A DNA stretch of 64,000 nt from assembly GCF_019097595.1 (NCBI RefSeq), contig NC_080710.1:23189780-23253779 (forward strand), written 5' to 3'. The position numbers and the translations under genes were made by a program. The notes under the pieces were generated by a model. It did no database searches. It worked only from the letters and a program-made list of their open reading frames with translations, and was not told the origin of the DNA. This DNA is from Hemibagrus wyckioides. Lineage: Eukaryota; Chordata; Actinopteri; Siluriformes; Bagridae. This document shows, piece after piece, positions 1 through 47,594 of this stretch; positions within the stretch are counted from its first letter, which is position 1, and each line of letters opens with the position of its first letter.

Positions 1-204
1 TACAATTTAAGGCTCAGTTTTTGCCATCTGGGGCAAAATGACATATTTGGGAAATGAATTAAAAAGAGAGATTGGGGCAGAATCACCTTGCAAAGACATC
101 ATTGTTAGCAAGGAGTCAGTGACAAACGGTCACAGTGCATCCATTCTTTGAATATTTGGACATTTTAATTGAGTAAAATTAAGAACAAACATTAAAAAAA
201 AAGC

Positions 205-674
205 CATATATCTTGTAAAAACATTTTATTACTAATATGCATGGTCAACAAAGCAAGTGTACGTCATTCATGTTCTCATTCACGCGTACATTCAGCATGA
301 ACACATCAGAGATGGGATAGAGGTGGCTGGAACAGGACACGGTGACTGAACTCAATGACACACCTATTGCATGGTTAAATACTGGGTGCTCATACAGATG
401 CAGTCTATTATTATTATTATTCTTATCACCTTTATTGAGAATTATTCTAATAAATAAAATGTAGGTCATAATATCAATAACTATTTTCAAAATTCTTGCC
501 ACATACTTACTTTTCCCCTTCAGAAGGAGTGTGCAGGGGGAGACTGAAATTTACACTGCGGTCATTGAGCATTTCCTACATTGTATATAGCGTTTGTTTT
601 TCTTTACAGAAAAGGTGTTGATCCCATGTCATGCAGTGTCGTTGACCAGTGCTGGACCAGGCTAGCCAGGAGAT
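205..674 (-). other. epb41l3: candidate epb41l3 3' UTR exon with polyadenylation signal
   Basis: Inferred. If the donor at 1874 is used, the next good minus-strand acceptor with a pyrimidine tract is TGCTTACAG|ATCTCC, giving an exon end at 674. An AATAAA signal on the minus strand lies at 225-230, so cleavage would fall near 205. A second AATAAA-like site is at about 432. No coding capacity is needed here. Other acceptors are possible. Confidence 0.3.
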
Positions 675-1874
675 CTGTAAGCATGTGTTTGCGGGAGAGA
701 GTGAGCATGTGTTTGTTAGAAGGCGACTCCAGTAGTCAGATGAAGTTATATCCATTGATGTATCTGTGGTGCTGTTTCATTAGGCAGCATCTCCAAAATG
801 TCCTTTATTCCCCACGGTGAAGGTGAGACTGCTCCAGAAAATATGAAGACACGCTAATCCTACAAACATATGGGCAAAGACTATTAAGCATATTGTTTCA
901 TAATAAGGCATGAAATAAAACAGAGCAGAATAGTGTATGAGTAATGTAAATGGCGAATACACCATTTTACCATTTTATCAACAGCGAAGCATGACATACA
1001 GTACAGAGCACGTGTTTGTAAGAGTGCAGAAGATTGAACACACTGAAAGCATAAGCATACAACAACGGCATATATTAAATCTGCCATGCAAAATTATTGC
1101 ATTTATTAGTCTGACACATGCTTGCACAATATTTGACAATAAGAAATACAAAATAACAAAAACAAAACAGTAAATATATGGGGCCAAATTTTAATAAGAC
1201 ATCTATTATTAAATCCATCAATATATCTGAAAAGTAAAAAGCATACAAACAAAATAAACTAAGCTTTCAGTGTATCCATTAGTGAATACTTTATCATAAT
1301 TAAATGTAGGAATAAATGATTCAATATATTCTTGACACAATTATTAACTAATTTATTGATGGATTTAACTGAAAATCTATCAAATGTCAGTTTGAAGGAA
1401 ATCTCAATTATGTATATATTTACATTTAATGATTTATAGATTTTTCATTTGGCATTCTTCATCCTCCACATGAACCCGGCCGTATTTACCTGCAATTACC
1501 CGCTGTTCTACTTCTTATGTCCAGCAGAGGACACCCTAATTCTTGGTTAATAAAAAGCAATGGCTCTGAGAAGGTTGACTTCGGCGGCAGCCCCACAGCA
1601 ACATTTTAATTTTTACTTTCATTGCTTATTGTCAAAGCACAATGAAGCAAAACCAACCAAAAAAATATATACTATATATACATGTAGTTTCAGAATGTCC
1701 AGCATGATCATTATGAGGGGAAATATTTGTTTTCAGAGCATCTCTATATGGGATTTAGATGCAGAAACATTGAAAGGGGTTAGAATGGCAGCCCCTAGAG
1801 CTTTGGCAAAGCTGTACATTAGTTCGCAGTCAGCCAAGTCAAACAGCGCTGGTTGTGATTGGCTCTTCCCTTAC
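675..1874 (-). other. 3' flank or last intron, no recognised element
   Basis: AT-rich DNA between the terminal coding exon and the candidate 3' UTR exon. Several minus-strand AATAAA-type hexamers occur (for example near 1105 and 1352), so an unspliced 3' UTR ending there is an alternative. No coding, RNA or transposon feature seen. Confidence 0.4.
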
Positions 1875-1879
1875 CTGCA

Positions 1880-37568
<35,689 letters not shown>

Positions 37569-37579
37569 GGTAATTCACA

Positions 37580-39972
37580 CTGTAACAAGAACAATAACAC
37601 TGTGACTAACAAACATATTATCAGAACACATACTATCATCCGTTCCCAGACATATTTGTAGCTGGCAGTGCTGCTAAGGAAGTGCCGTTCCTGATACTAT
37701 AACATTCAGCAGAGACGCTATGATTAGAGTATGTAAGGCAACACCACTGGAACTGCTTTGAAATTGTAGCTACTTCATGTTTATGGGTGTTACAAACAGC
37801 TGCAAATCCACATGTAGCTGACAGACAGTGTTAGGAATGTTGACATTCGACTAGTGAATCTGATGCAATGAGCTGCTACTATATATAAAAAATATATACA
37901 TTAAATACTGATTGTTGAATGACTGACAGGACATTCACAACATACCTAACAGCTCAGTGACAAAAAATAGTATTTATTGAATATGATCAGAGAGGGTAAA
38001 GCTGACATATTTCCTCAAACATTAGCGCATTCTCACATCTTATGATTACAAATAAAAATGCTGGCGGTGAAATGAACAACAACTCATCTATCGGAGCCGA
38101 AAGAGTCACTTCAGTTTGATTTCAGTTGGACAGATTCACTTCTCAAGCGCAGTTTCCTAACAGAGTAAGCGCCGGCATACACAGAATTTAGGAAGATCTC
38201 TAAGGTAAAAATATAGATTGAGACATAAGAGTAAAACGAGACGAGAGAAAAAAGAATAAAACTCCAAACCCACAGGCAAAGGGAATTCTTAAAAATGACA
38301 AAAAATAATAATCAATGAATTAATCTGGATCAATTCTAATAACAGGTCTGAGTTATTTGGAAAATAAGGAACTGGAGAATAAGTTCTGTAATTCATTCAG
38401 TATTGGGGCGCTTGGGTTAATGTGCTTAAATTCACATTGTCCAAATCACCAGGTACCTTCAGAATCACCACAACTTGCTAAACACACACACAGCAAGAAA
38501 ATTCTTCACTTGTTTTTCAGTACATTTAGTCGGAGTAAATGTGGTGCAGTTTTGTCTTGATGAAATTTCTGGCATTTGGCATGACAGTGTAGAGTAGCAG
38601 GAGAGGAAGGATCACTGTGTAAAATGATAGGCGGGCATGTCCCATCCCTCTGTGCTCTATTTTAAGAGATTAGACTTATGGTGACTGCTGGGTGCATGAC
38701 ACACAGTCTAACGTAGCCCTTACTGACCCTACAACACTTTACACTGCAGGGAATACAACAGCATGGCCCTCCGACAGGTGCCAGTTACCAAGTGCATCTG
38801 AATAAATACAAAATCGACCGTGAAAGCAAAGCATTAACATCACCTTAACTCCAAAAGCTGTCTAAAAAATACCAAATAATAAATAGTCAAAAATACAATC
38901 AAGACACGAGTTGCTGTAGCCCGACTGTAACTGGCATTACATTTCTCCTAAAATATGCACAAATCTGGAAAAAAAAACCCACAGAGCTGAAAATAGCACT
39001 CATCAAACAGTGAGTAACATGAGCAAGCTTCATGAGTAAAATGCGTTAAATACGTTTGTAACAAAACCAAATCTAGATTGAATAACAAAAACTTCACATT
39101 TATTTTGTCCTTTAAATACAGTCTCTTCTTGAGCATGCAGAAAAAAATATAAAAAATTAATTTCAGCACACCACTCCTACAGGAACTGAACATTACCTCA
39201 TCATTACTGATTCTAAAACAAAGCACACATTATAATTAAAACCAAAACAACAACAAAAAACAGACATCATTTTGAAAGAATAAAAAGTTTTTTTTAATAA
39301 CTAGCACAAAGTCATTATATATAATTTATGATATAGTGTGAGCTAATGAACTTCACCAGCAGCAGCCTTTATAGTCATGATAGAGCCCAAAGGGAGCTGA
39401 ACTACATTTCCCATCAGCGCCAGCATGTCACGTCCTAATCACTTGCACGTGTGCCTCATTTTCACCCTGATCGGCACCATTATATAAGTTCCCGTGTTGC
39501 GGCGTCGCATTATCAAGCCGCTTGTTGTTGTGTTTGCCCTGTGGGCCACATCCTAGCGCATGGTCTTTGTTTATGCCTGGTATCTATAGATTGTGATTCT
39601 TGTTTTTTTCACCATTTTGATTGTTTGTTTTGAAAAATAGAGATCTACGATTGCATCAGTCTTCTCAACTGGATCCATCAGGTATTGCGCCTGAACTACA
39701 GTCATTTTGACATCATGTGTGCCTGGAAAACACTTCAACACATGACTTTTTGATTACTGTCTGACCAAAGACAGCACTTTGGCAAGAGGTGAAAGAGGGA
39801 TGAAAAGTTTTCTACAGTTGATGTGATCAGTGATGCTGTGCACATAATCAGTGGGGATGCTTTGATGGAAATTCATGTTTTTAGCGTTGTTCAGTCCTTT
39901 CTCTCTGTCACAAGCATTCTGTGTGGATTGTGTTGGTTTCTTATGTATGTGTGTTTCGTACCAGCATATGCA
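37580..39972. other. putative 5' intron, proximal part
   Basis: No coding exon recognised. The segment 39330-39690 looks like a retroelement terminal repeat (listed separately). 38.1-38.2 kb has a few CpGs but no clear promoter signature. Confidence 0.4.
39330..39690 (+). repeat. possible solo LTR-like segment
   Basis: It contains, in order, ctacatttcccatcagc, a TATA-like cattatataag, a CpG-containing stretch gtgttgcggcgtcgc, a T-rich tract and aaaatagagatctacg. This promoter-plus-termination arrangement recalls fish LTRs. No clear TG...CA ends, target duplication or internal coding region found, so it could be another repeat. Confidence 0.25.
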
Positions 39973-40335
39973 CACTATATTGCCAACGGTTTTGGGACCC
40001 CCCTCTAAATCACTGAATTCAGGTGTTGTTTTTCAGGGGTTGGGCTCGGCCCCTCAGTTCCAGTGAAAGGAACTCTTAATGCTTCAGCATACCAAGACAT
40101 TTTGGACAATTTCAAAATAATTTATCCCAAAGGTGTTCTATCAGGTTGAGGTCAGGACTCTGTGCCGGCCAGTAAAGTCCCATCACACCAAACTCACTCA
40201 TGCATGTCTTTATGGACCTTGCTTTGTGCACTGGTGTGCAGTCATGTTGGAACAGAAGGGGTCATCCCCAAACTGTTCCCACAAAGTTGGGAGCATGAAA
40301 TTGTCCAAAATGTCTTGGTATGCTGAAGCATTATC
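39973..40335. mobile_element. rearranged Tc1 fragment with inverted arms, cactatattgcc family
   Basis: Left end cactatattgccaacgg followed by the transposase segment around gttccagtgaaaggaactc and ccaagacattttggacaatt on plus, then after a short spacer the same gene region in minus orientation ending aaattgtccaaaatgtcttg gtatgctgaagcatta. The right inverted repeat is missing. Smaller relative of the fold-back element at 59354-60017. Confidence 0.75.
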
Positions 40336-40639
40336 GAGTGTATCTCAAGACGAATTAGCATAAAGAAAAACGCGTTCAACAAAAAGTTAATAGGTAAATG
40401 ACAGGTTTATGCCCATAATAAGGATTTAAACTTATTAAATAGACATACCTACATTTACCTTATCTACATTTTAGTTAATTTATTGTAGTAATATGGAGCT
40501 TATATCTATATGTAAAAGCTACATATTTACTTACTACACACACATTTCCAAACAGACCACTGCTGCTTACATAACGTACATAATGCATTTACATTACACG
40601 TACACACTTTTTCTTGCAAATGTATATGTATACACAAAC

Positions 40640-40730
40640 AAAAATAGTGGCCAAGTCACTACGTGATGCTGGTGGAGGAAAACGTTTCCTGACTCGCTCC
40701 TCCAAAACACCCCAAAGTGGCTCAATAATA
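40640..40730 (-). pseudogene. older Tc1 transposase, C-terminal part separated by nested insertion
   Basis: Minus strand reads [20 protein letters not shown] and SRSDLATI, the conserved C-terminal part of a Tc1 transposase beginning with the third catalytic Glu. It continues the coding segment interrupted at 41979: removing the inserted element and one TA joins the two parts in frame. The 3' end of this older element is not found below about 40640. Confidence 0.85.
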
Positions 40731-41978
40731 CACTATATTGCCAAAAGTATTCGCTCACCCATCCAAATAATCAGAATCAGGTGTTCCAATCACTTCCATG
40801 GCCACAGGTGTATAAAATCAAGCACCTAGGCATGCAGACTGTTTTTACAAACATTTGTGGAAGAATGGGTCGCTCTCAGGAGCTCAGTGAATTCCAGCGT
40901 GGAACTGTGATAGGATGCCACCTGTGCAACAAATCCAGTCGTGAAATTTCCTCTCTCCTAAATATTCCACAGTCAACTGTCAGCTGTATTATAAGAACGT
41001 GGAAGTGTTTGGGAACGACAGCAACTCAGCCACGAAGTGGTAGGCCACGTAAACTGACGGAGCGGGGTCAGCGGATGCTGAAGCGCATAGTGCGAAGAGG
41101 TCGCCAACTTTCTGCAGAGTCAATCGCTACAGACCTCCAAACTTCATGTGGCCTTCAGATTAGCTCAAGAACAGTGCGCAGAGAGCTTCATGGAATGGGT
41201 TTCCATGGCCGAGCAGCTGCATCCAAGCCATACATCACCAAGTGCAATGCAAAGCGTCGGATGCAGTGGTGTAAAGCACGCCGCCACTGGACTTTAGAGC
41301 AGTGGAGACGCGTTCTCTGGAGTGATGAATCGCGCTTCTCCATCTGGCAATCTGATGGACGAGTCTGGGTTTGGCGGTTGCCAGGAGAACGGTACTTGTC
41401 TGACTGCATTGTGCCAAGTGTAAAGTTTGGTGGAGGGGGGTTTATGGTGTGGGGTTGTTTTTCAGGAGCTGGGCTTGGCCCCTTAGTTCCAGTGAAAGGA
41501 ACTCTGAATGCTTCAGCATACCAAGACATTTTGGACAATTCCATGCTCCCAACTTTGTGGGAACAGTTTGGAGCTGGCCCCTTCCTCTTCCAACATGACT
41601 GTGCAGCAGTGCACAAAGCAAGGTCCATAAAGACATGGATGACAGAGTCTGGTGTGGATGAACTTGACTGGCCTGCACAGAGTCCTGACCTCAACCCGAT
41701 AGAACACCTTTGGGATGAATTAGAGCGGAGACTGAGAGCCAGGCCTTCTCGTCCAACATCAGTGTGTGACCTCACAAATGCGCTTCTGGAAGAATGGTCA
41801 AAAATTCCCATAAACACACTCCTAAACCTTGTGGACAGCCTTCCCAGAAGAGTTGAAGCTGTTATAGCTGCAAAGGGTGGACTGACGTCATATTGAACCC
41901 TATGGATTAGGAATGGGATGTCACTTATGTTCATATGCGAGTCAAGGCAGGTGAGCAAATAATTTTGGCAATATAGTG
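40731..41978 (+). mobile_element. full-length Tc1-like transposon, intact ends and open transposase
   Basis: 1248 bp bounded by TA duplications at 40729-40730 and 41979-41980. Inverted repeats of about 30 bp start cactatattgccaaaa at both ends with three mismatches. It contains an uninterrupted transposase gene (40865-41896). Inserted into an older Tc1 copy on the opposite strand. Probably the youngest insertion in the window. Confidence 0.95.
40865..41896 (+). CDS. Tc1-family transposase, 343 aa, DD34E
   Basis: Cut-and-paste transposase acting on its own inverted repeats. Starts [20 protein letters not shown], the usual Tc1 start with a paired-like helix-turn-helix (residues about 1-110) and a GRPRK linker motif (59-63). 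Catalytic acids: Asp154 (WSDESRF), Asp245 (FQHDC) and Glu280 ([14 protein letters not shown]), a DD34E spacing as expected for Tc1. The length is normal and there are no stops or frameshifts. An in-frame ATG 84 nt upstream is ignored because family proteins start here. Activity is not proven; some residues such as QHDCAAVH differ from the common QDNAPCH-type motif. Confidence 0.93.
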   Translation: MGRSQELSEFQRGTVIGCHLCNKSSREISSLLNIPQSTVSCIIRTWKCLGTTATQPRSGRPRKLTERGQRMLKRIVRRGRQLSAESIATDLQTSCGLQISSRTVRRELHGMGFHGRAAASKPYITKCNAKRRMQWCKARRHWTLEQWRRVLWSDESRFSIWQSDGRVWVWRLPGERYLSDCIVPSVKFGGGGFMVWGCFSGAGLGPLVPVKGTLNASAYQDILDNSMLPTLWEQFGAGPFLFQHDCAAVHKARSIKTWMTESGVDELDWPAQSPDLNPIEHLWDELERRLRARPSRPTSVCDLTNALLEEWSKIPINTLLNLVDSLPRRVEAVIAAKGGLTSY

Positions 41979-42988
41979 TATTTAGATCTGGTGACTGTGC
42001 AGGCCATGGGAGATGTTCAACTTCACTTTCATGTTCATCAAACCACTCTGTCAACAGTCTTGCTGTGTGTATTGGTACATTATCATCCTGATACACGGCA
42101 CCGCCTTCAGGATACAATGTTTGAACCACTGGGTGCACATGGTCCTCCAGAACGGTTCGGTAGTCCTTGGCAGTGACGCGCCCATCTAGCACAAGTATTG
42201 GGCCTAGGGAATGCCATGATATTGCAGCCCAAACCATCACTGATCCACCCCCATGCTTCACTCTGGGCATGCAACAGTCTGGGTGGTACGCTTCTTTGGG
42301 GCTTCTCCACACCGTAACTCTCCCGGATGTGGGAAAGACAGTGAAGGTGGACTCATCAGAGAACAATACATGTGTCACATTGTCCACAGCCCAAGATTTT
42401 CACTGCTGGCACCATTGAAACCGTTTGGCATTGGCACGAGTGACCAAAGGTTTGGTTATAGCAGCCCGGCCATGTACATTGACCCTGTGGAGCTCTCGAT
42501 GGACAGTTTTGGTGGAAACAGGAGAGTTGAGGTGCACATTTAATTCTGCAGTGAGTTGGGCAGCTGTGGTTTTATGTTTTTTGGATACAATCCGGGTTAG
42601 CACAAGGACATCCCTTTCAGACAGCTTCCTCTTGCGTCCACAGTTACTCCTGTTGGATGTGGTTCGTCCTTCTTGGTGGTATGCTGACATTACCCTGGAT
42701 ACCATGGCTCTTGATACATAGACTTGCTATCTTGGTCACAGATGCGCCAGCGAGACGTGCACCAACAATTTGTCCTCTTTTGAACTCTGATATGTCACCC
42801 ATAATGTTGTGTGCATTGCAATATTTTAAGCAAAACTGTGCTATTACTCTGCTAATTAAACCTTCACACTCTGCTCTTACTGGTGGAATGTGCAATCAGT
42901 GAAGATTGGCCACCAGGCTGGTCAAATTTAGCCATGAAACCTCCAACACTAAATTGGCCAGTGTTTCAGTTTCATTGTCCAACCCCTG
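41979..42988 (-). pseudogene. older Tc1 element (caggggttggac family) with broken transposase
   Basis: The outer end reads caggggttggacaatgaaac on the minus strand (ending 42988, TA at 42989-42990), a known fish Tc1 inverted repeat. The transposase reads MGDISEFKRGQIVGARLAGA, then after a frameshift near 42700 RVMSAYHQEGRTTSNRSNCG, then an in-frame TGA after QWCQQ near 42405, then SDEST (first catalytic Asp), YQDDN (second) and PAQSPDLN, where the younger element is inserted. Clearly inactive. Confidence 0.92.
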
Positions 42989-42990
42989 TA

Positions 42991-44655
42991 TATACATATA
43001 TACATTGTGTTACATGGGATCAGCTGTCATATTACCCACTGCTTTGTGAACATGACATGAAATATTCCCTTTGGCCATTATACCTGACCCATCTTGTGTC
43101 TCGGAAACTCCTGGCTGTGTTAAGTTTCTTTCAGTTAAACTGTCAGTGCTGATCGCTGTCACACAATATGTGAAGCTGAAACCATGCTGAAAAGGGCAGC
43201 CATTTTCTACCTTTTTATCTTCCATTTCTCTGATGATGGATTGATTCTACTGTGGAGGTGAGGTCGATAGAAGTGACTGTACTGAGGGAGTATAAGCAAT
43301 GCTACCCTATTTTTCCCCCTTATTTTTATTTTCCCTTATCTATGGTTTCACAAATGGGCCAGACTAGATGCATAAAAACGAAATCTCACTTAGGCTCAGG
43401 GTTTAGCCATAGTTACTAAGAACTCATTAAGAAGAACTTTTCTTTTATATATAACAAATGAGTAAGATATTTCGTTTTAAATGAATGGGGGTATATTGTA
43501 GTGTTTTTCTCTCACACTGAAGAACAACCTTGAATATTTTTAGGTGCTCCATTCATGCTGTATTGCAAAATATCTTTTGTTGTATAATAATTTGAAGTGT
43601 TGTATTTGATACATTCGATGTTTTGTGTTCACGCTGAACTGGAAAATGAAGTACTGTTGTATTTATAACAAATGAAAGCATTGCATAAGGTTGATGCGAT
43701 TTCCTGCTAGTATTTTTGATCACTTTAAAACTTGTTACAAGACCATTATATTGTGATGGATTTGTACATTTCGTACAAATCTGATCATTTTTTCCACTAG
43801 GAATGCTACGGATACTGACAGGCAGATCTGCAGGCGTCTTTGTCAAAATGCTTATACAGGTATGCATCTGAGATTTTTTGAACAACTCATCTATGATATC
43901 ATTACCACATCCAGAGCTGTTTAAAGAGTTATTTGAGCATCATTTGTCTGGTTTGAGCACTGTAGTTTTTAGACTACAGACTGTAAGAAAATTATGGCCA
44001 GCTGTTCACACTCCCTCGTTTCCCTATTTTCTCTCAGGTGACAGATTTGCTGGGCGATTACCATTAGTCTAAGTCTGTCTTTTCCAGTTTCTTTGTGTAA
44101 ATGTGGTAAAGGGATGCTGATTCTGGTGTGGTCTCACCTAATTTATCAAACAAAATGCAAGTCAAGCTGCAAGTGAGCTCTGGAAGGGCTCTAGATTTAT
44201 GTTCAGGAATACGTTGTGTTTTGCTATAAGATTCTAAGAGGATAAACATTTTATGTTCCACAACAGATTGTTCGGAGTGAAAGTGTGTGATGGGTCAAAT
44301 ACAGACATACAAAATAAGCACAAACAGTAACTAAATTTGCTTAAAGATCCTGCAGGTACATTAGCACTTATCTCAAAGTTTAGCACTTTCTGAGTTTGCC
44401 TTTTATTTTTGCATTGCACAATTAATTAATTGCAGCTACAAATCTGATTAATGGATGCAGCCTTCTGGTAACACTCTCTGTGCAAATCCTCATCTAAATC
44501 TAGTCTACGATCCCTGAAAGAGCTGTCCATAAGCATCTTGTTCTGCTTCAATAACTGTATGCTTTTCTCACATGAATAAAAAAAACCCAAAAACCCAACA
44601 ACATGGATAAGTCAGCCCCAGAGATCACACACCCTCACTATAGAAACTCTCATCT

Positions 44656-44691
<36 letters not shown>

Positions 44692-46770
44692 TCTAAAGTA
44701 GGTCACACTCACTCTGTGGCATGACCGCTGTGATAAGCTCCCCACGTCATCACTACTATACAGGTGAATGAGAGCAGCTTAATGGACTTGATTTCCACAG
44801 TAACCACGTACGGACAGTTCAGACGTAAATGCGCATCAACAAAATCGCGTTCAGACACTCAGTTTCAGTCCACAGTAAAAGAAAGAAGAAAAAAAGATGG
44901 ACTTGGCAATAAAGCAGTAAAAAGTATTGACATTAAAAAGCTGAATTCTAATAGTACAACATTTTTTGGACAAGCATAATAGGCTAAGCACTTTGAAAAG
45001 GGCACATAAATTAACAAACACATGCCCTGGTTAAAAGGAATATTGTACTGAAGTGCCAGTAACAGTAACCTAACATTAGCGTATAGTTGTGTTTATACGA
45101 AACATTATGACTTTTCCTAATCTTTAATAAAACTCAAGTGGTACAATCAATCAATTCGGGAAAAAACAGTTTCTTGGATGCATGACATGTTTACGTAGTC
45201 ATTTGTTTCATTTCCATGTCTGGTTGGAAAAATCTGGCCTGACAAAAAAAAACACACAATTCCCACCTATAGGTTGATGTGAAATGTTTTCCATAGTAAA
45301 AGCGTGAGAATTATAAAGATGGGAAAGTAGAAAGGAAACGCAGCATATGAAAGCACTAGCACAACATTATCAAACTTAACTTACTAGCTATTACTTTTGC
45401 TATTTAGACTAAATCCATTACTGGAGAACTGGTCAATTTGATGTAAATCTACTATCATTGCAGTGTTTACTGGCATTACTCACTGCGATTGTAGTCTTGT
45501 ATTAGATTATACTGCTTTATATTATATTGTACTGTATTACAGGTAGATAAATGAGACATAAAATTAAGGACAAAAAATTAAAAAAGACATTTTTAAATCA
45601 CTAACATTTTGTATTGCTAGTTATCTGTCACCCCATCATCATACCTTTTAATAATAACTTAATAATTACTACATCAGTCAATAATATGTCTAAAGCCTGT
45701 GGGTTTATTTTGTGATTATTAATTTTAATATAATTTACCACTCTGAAAGTTATATAAGGCAGTAATGAGAAAACCTTTGATTTCAGTAGAAAAAAAAATG
45801 TTTTAATGGTGCTGTATGATCCAAACTGCAGTCTCTTATGATTTTTAGGGCAGGAGTCTTCAAAATCCTGCATCGTCATTGGCCAATGTAGACATTAAAA
45901 ACACAGAGAGCATCACGGTGATGAAACAGCCACAGTTTAACACAAAATGAGAAATGGAAGAAAGAGCCTTTTGCATGTAATACAGGTCATCACACACGCT
46001 GAACTCTATGCAATATCCATGAAAGAGAAGAAGCAGAGAGAGAGAGAGAGAGAAAGCGAGAGCATAATACATATCAAACAGAGGGTCTGTGATAGTGAAA
46101 AAGAGGTAAAGAAAGAAAGCAGTCACATCCCAGGAGGCCGATGGAGAAAGATTAAAGCACTAGCCTGCTGAAGACATTCTCATCATCACATTTTGACACA
46201 GCATCAAAGAAAGCAAAAGGAAGCCAACAGCTGTGTTTCCTCTTCCTCTACCAGAATTACTATTTTAATTCCTTGGAGAAGGATAAATAAAACCCTGGGG
46301 CTGATGAGTAAACACAGGAGACGGTCTTCAAGAGGGACAAGATGCAGAATCAGTAAGAGAGTTTGACTGAAGATATTCAGGTGCCATCCTTATGAAGAGG
46401 GGTCTAAAATTTCATTTAAATTACATGACAGGTCTTGGTGATTTTATGTTAACTAAAAATGTCAGTACTACAACACATTCCTCACCTAGTATGTTATTTA
46501 TTCTTCTTTCTGAGAATTCTATCACCTGTCCAAAAATAATAGCAGAAATCTCAGACAGTACAACACACCTTGTAATCTAACTGTCATGCCAGAAAACATT
46601 TATTGCATTCATGCGACATATGGTATCTCCCGTGCTTGAATTTAAAGCTCAAAGCTTGAATGTTAAAGCTTTAGAGCATGCAACATCCACACGATCCACA
46701 CCACTGGAGTAAAAAAAAAAAAAATACAGTTCACGTTATTTACAAATTCAATACCATGGTCTAAACTTAC
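42991..46770. other. putative 5' intron, middle part
   Basis: No recognised gene. Contains (TG)n at 44663-44690 and a purine-rich GA run near 46036-46055. Confidence 0.45.
44663..44690. repeat. (TG)n microsatellite
   Basis: Uninterrupted TG dinucleotides. Confidence 0.92.
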
Positions 46771-46842
46771 CTCATAAATAAACTCAAGCAGATGCGGTGC
46801 TGAACTTTTTACCATTTCCTGCACGCTACACATTCTGTCCCC
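46771..46842 (-). other. exon-like segment (72 nt), unidentified
   Basis: Minus strand: acceptor CTGTCCTGCCTTAG, then a single open frame GDRMCSVQEMVKSSAPHLLE FIYE, then a near-consensus donor GAG|GTAAGT. It could be an alternative or untranslated 5' exon of epb41l3 or an exon of an unrecognised gene. Joined to the epb41l3 ATG exon it would give a short upstream frame ending in TGA, not an extended protein. Confidence 0.3.
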
Positions 46843-47093
46843 CTAAGGCAGGACAGTAGGGGGGCATCAACAAATGGACCAAATTTAAACACAGCACAAT
46901 AGCACCACAGGAAGAACATATAAATATTTCAAAAGGCCAGACAGACTAAATTTGAATATCTATTTGATCCCCATGAGCAAATTAAAATGTCTCGACCTGT
47001 GTGGGAAGGAGACTTTACTTTGTGATCTCCTCAAATAAAATGAAAACAGTCATCATTAGCAAACCTTTCTATAGGGCAGCTTTGCACAGTATA

Positions 47094-47594
47094 CACCGAT
47101 CAGGCATAACATTATGACAGGCGAAGTGAATAACACTGATTATCTCCTCATCATGACACCTGTTAGTGGGTGGGATATATTAGGCAGCAAGTGAACATTT
47201 TGTCCTCAAAGTTGATGTGTTAGAAGCAGGAAAAATGGGCAAGCGAGTTTGACAAGGGCTAAATTGTGATGGCTAGACGACTGCAGTGGTCTGCAGTGGA
47301 CCCGGCCTGCAGTGGTTAGTATCTATCAAAAGTGGTCCAAGGAAGGAACAGTGGTGAACCGGTGACAGGGTCATGGGCGGCCAAGGCTGGAGTGAAGGCT
47401 GGCCCGTGTGATCCGATCCAACAGACAAGCTACTGTTGCTCAAATTGTTGAATAGATCTGAATAAAGTTTGAATAAATTGTTGATAGAAATGTGTCAGAA
47501 TACACAGTGCATGACGGGTCAAGGCTGTTTTGGCAGCAAAAGGGAGACCACCACAATATTAGGCAGGTGGTCATAATGTTATGCCTGATTGGTG
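47094..47594 (+). mobile_element. internally deleted Tc1, caccgatcaggcataac family, copy 1
   Basis: 501 bp with TA at both flanks and matching inverted repeats. Keeps the 5' UTR, the start of the transposase gene (decayed) and then jumps to the last codons (caaggctgttttggcagcaaaa). The junction is the same as in the copies at 52680 and 55693, showing that these spread as one deleted subfamily. Confidence 0.88.

Noticed and set aside
40781..40864. Upstream in-frame ATG of the intact transposase
   Set aside because: Family proteins start at [11 protein letters not shown] (40865); the extra 28 codons lie in the 5' UTR next to the inverted repeat.
41188..42387. Minus-strand open stretch of 399 codons
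   Set aside because: Not one gene: the first part is the older Tc1 transposase, and below 41979 it runs antisense through the inserted Tc1.
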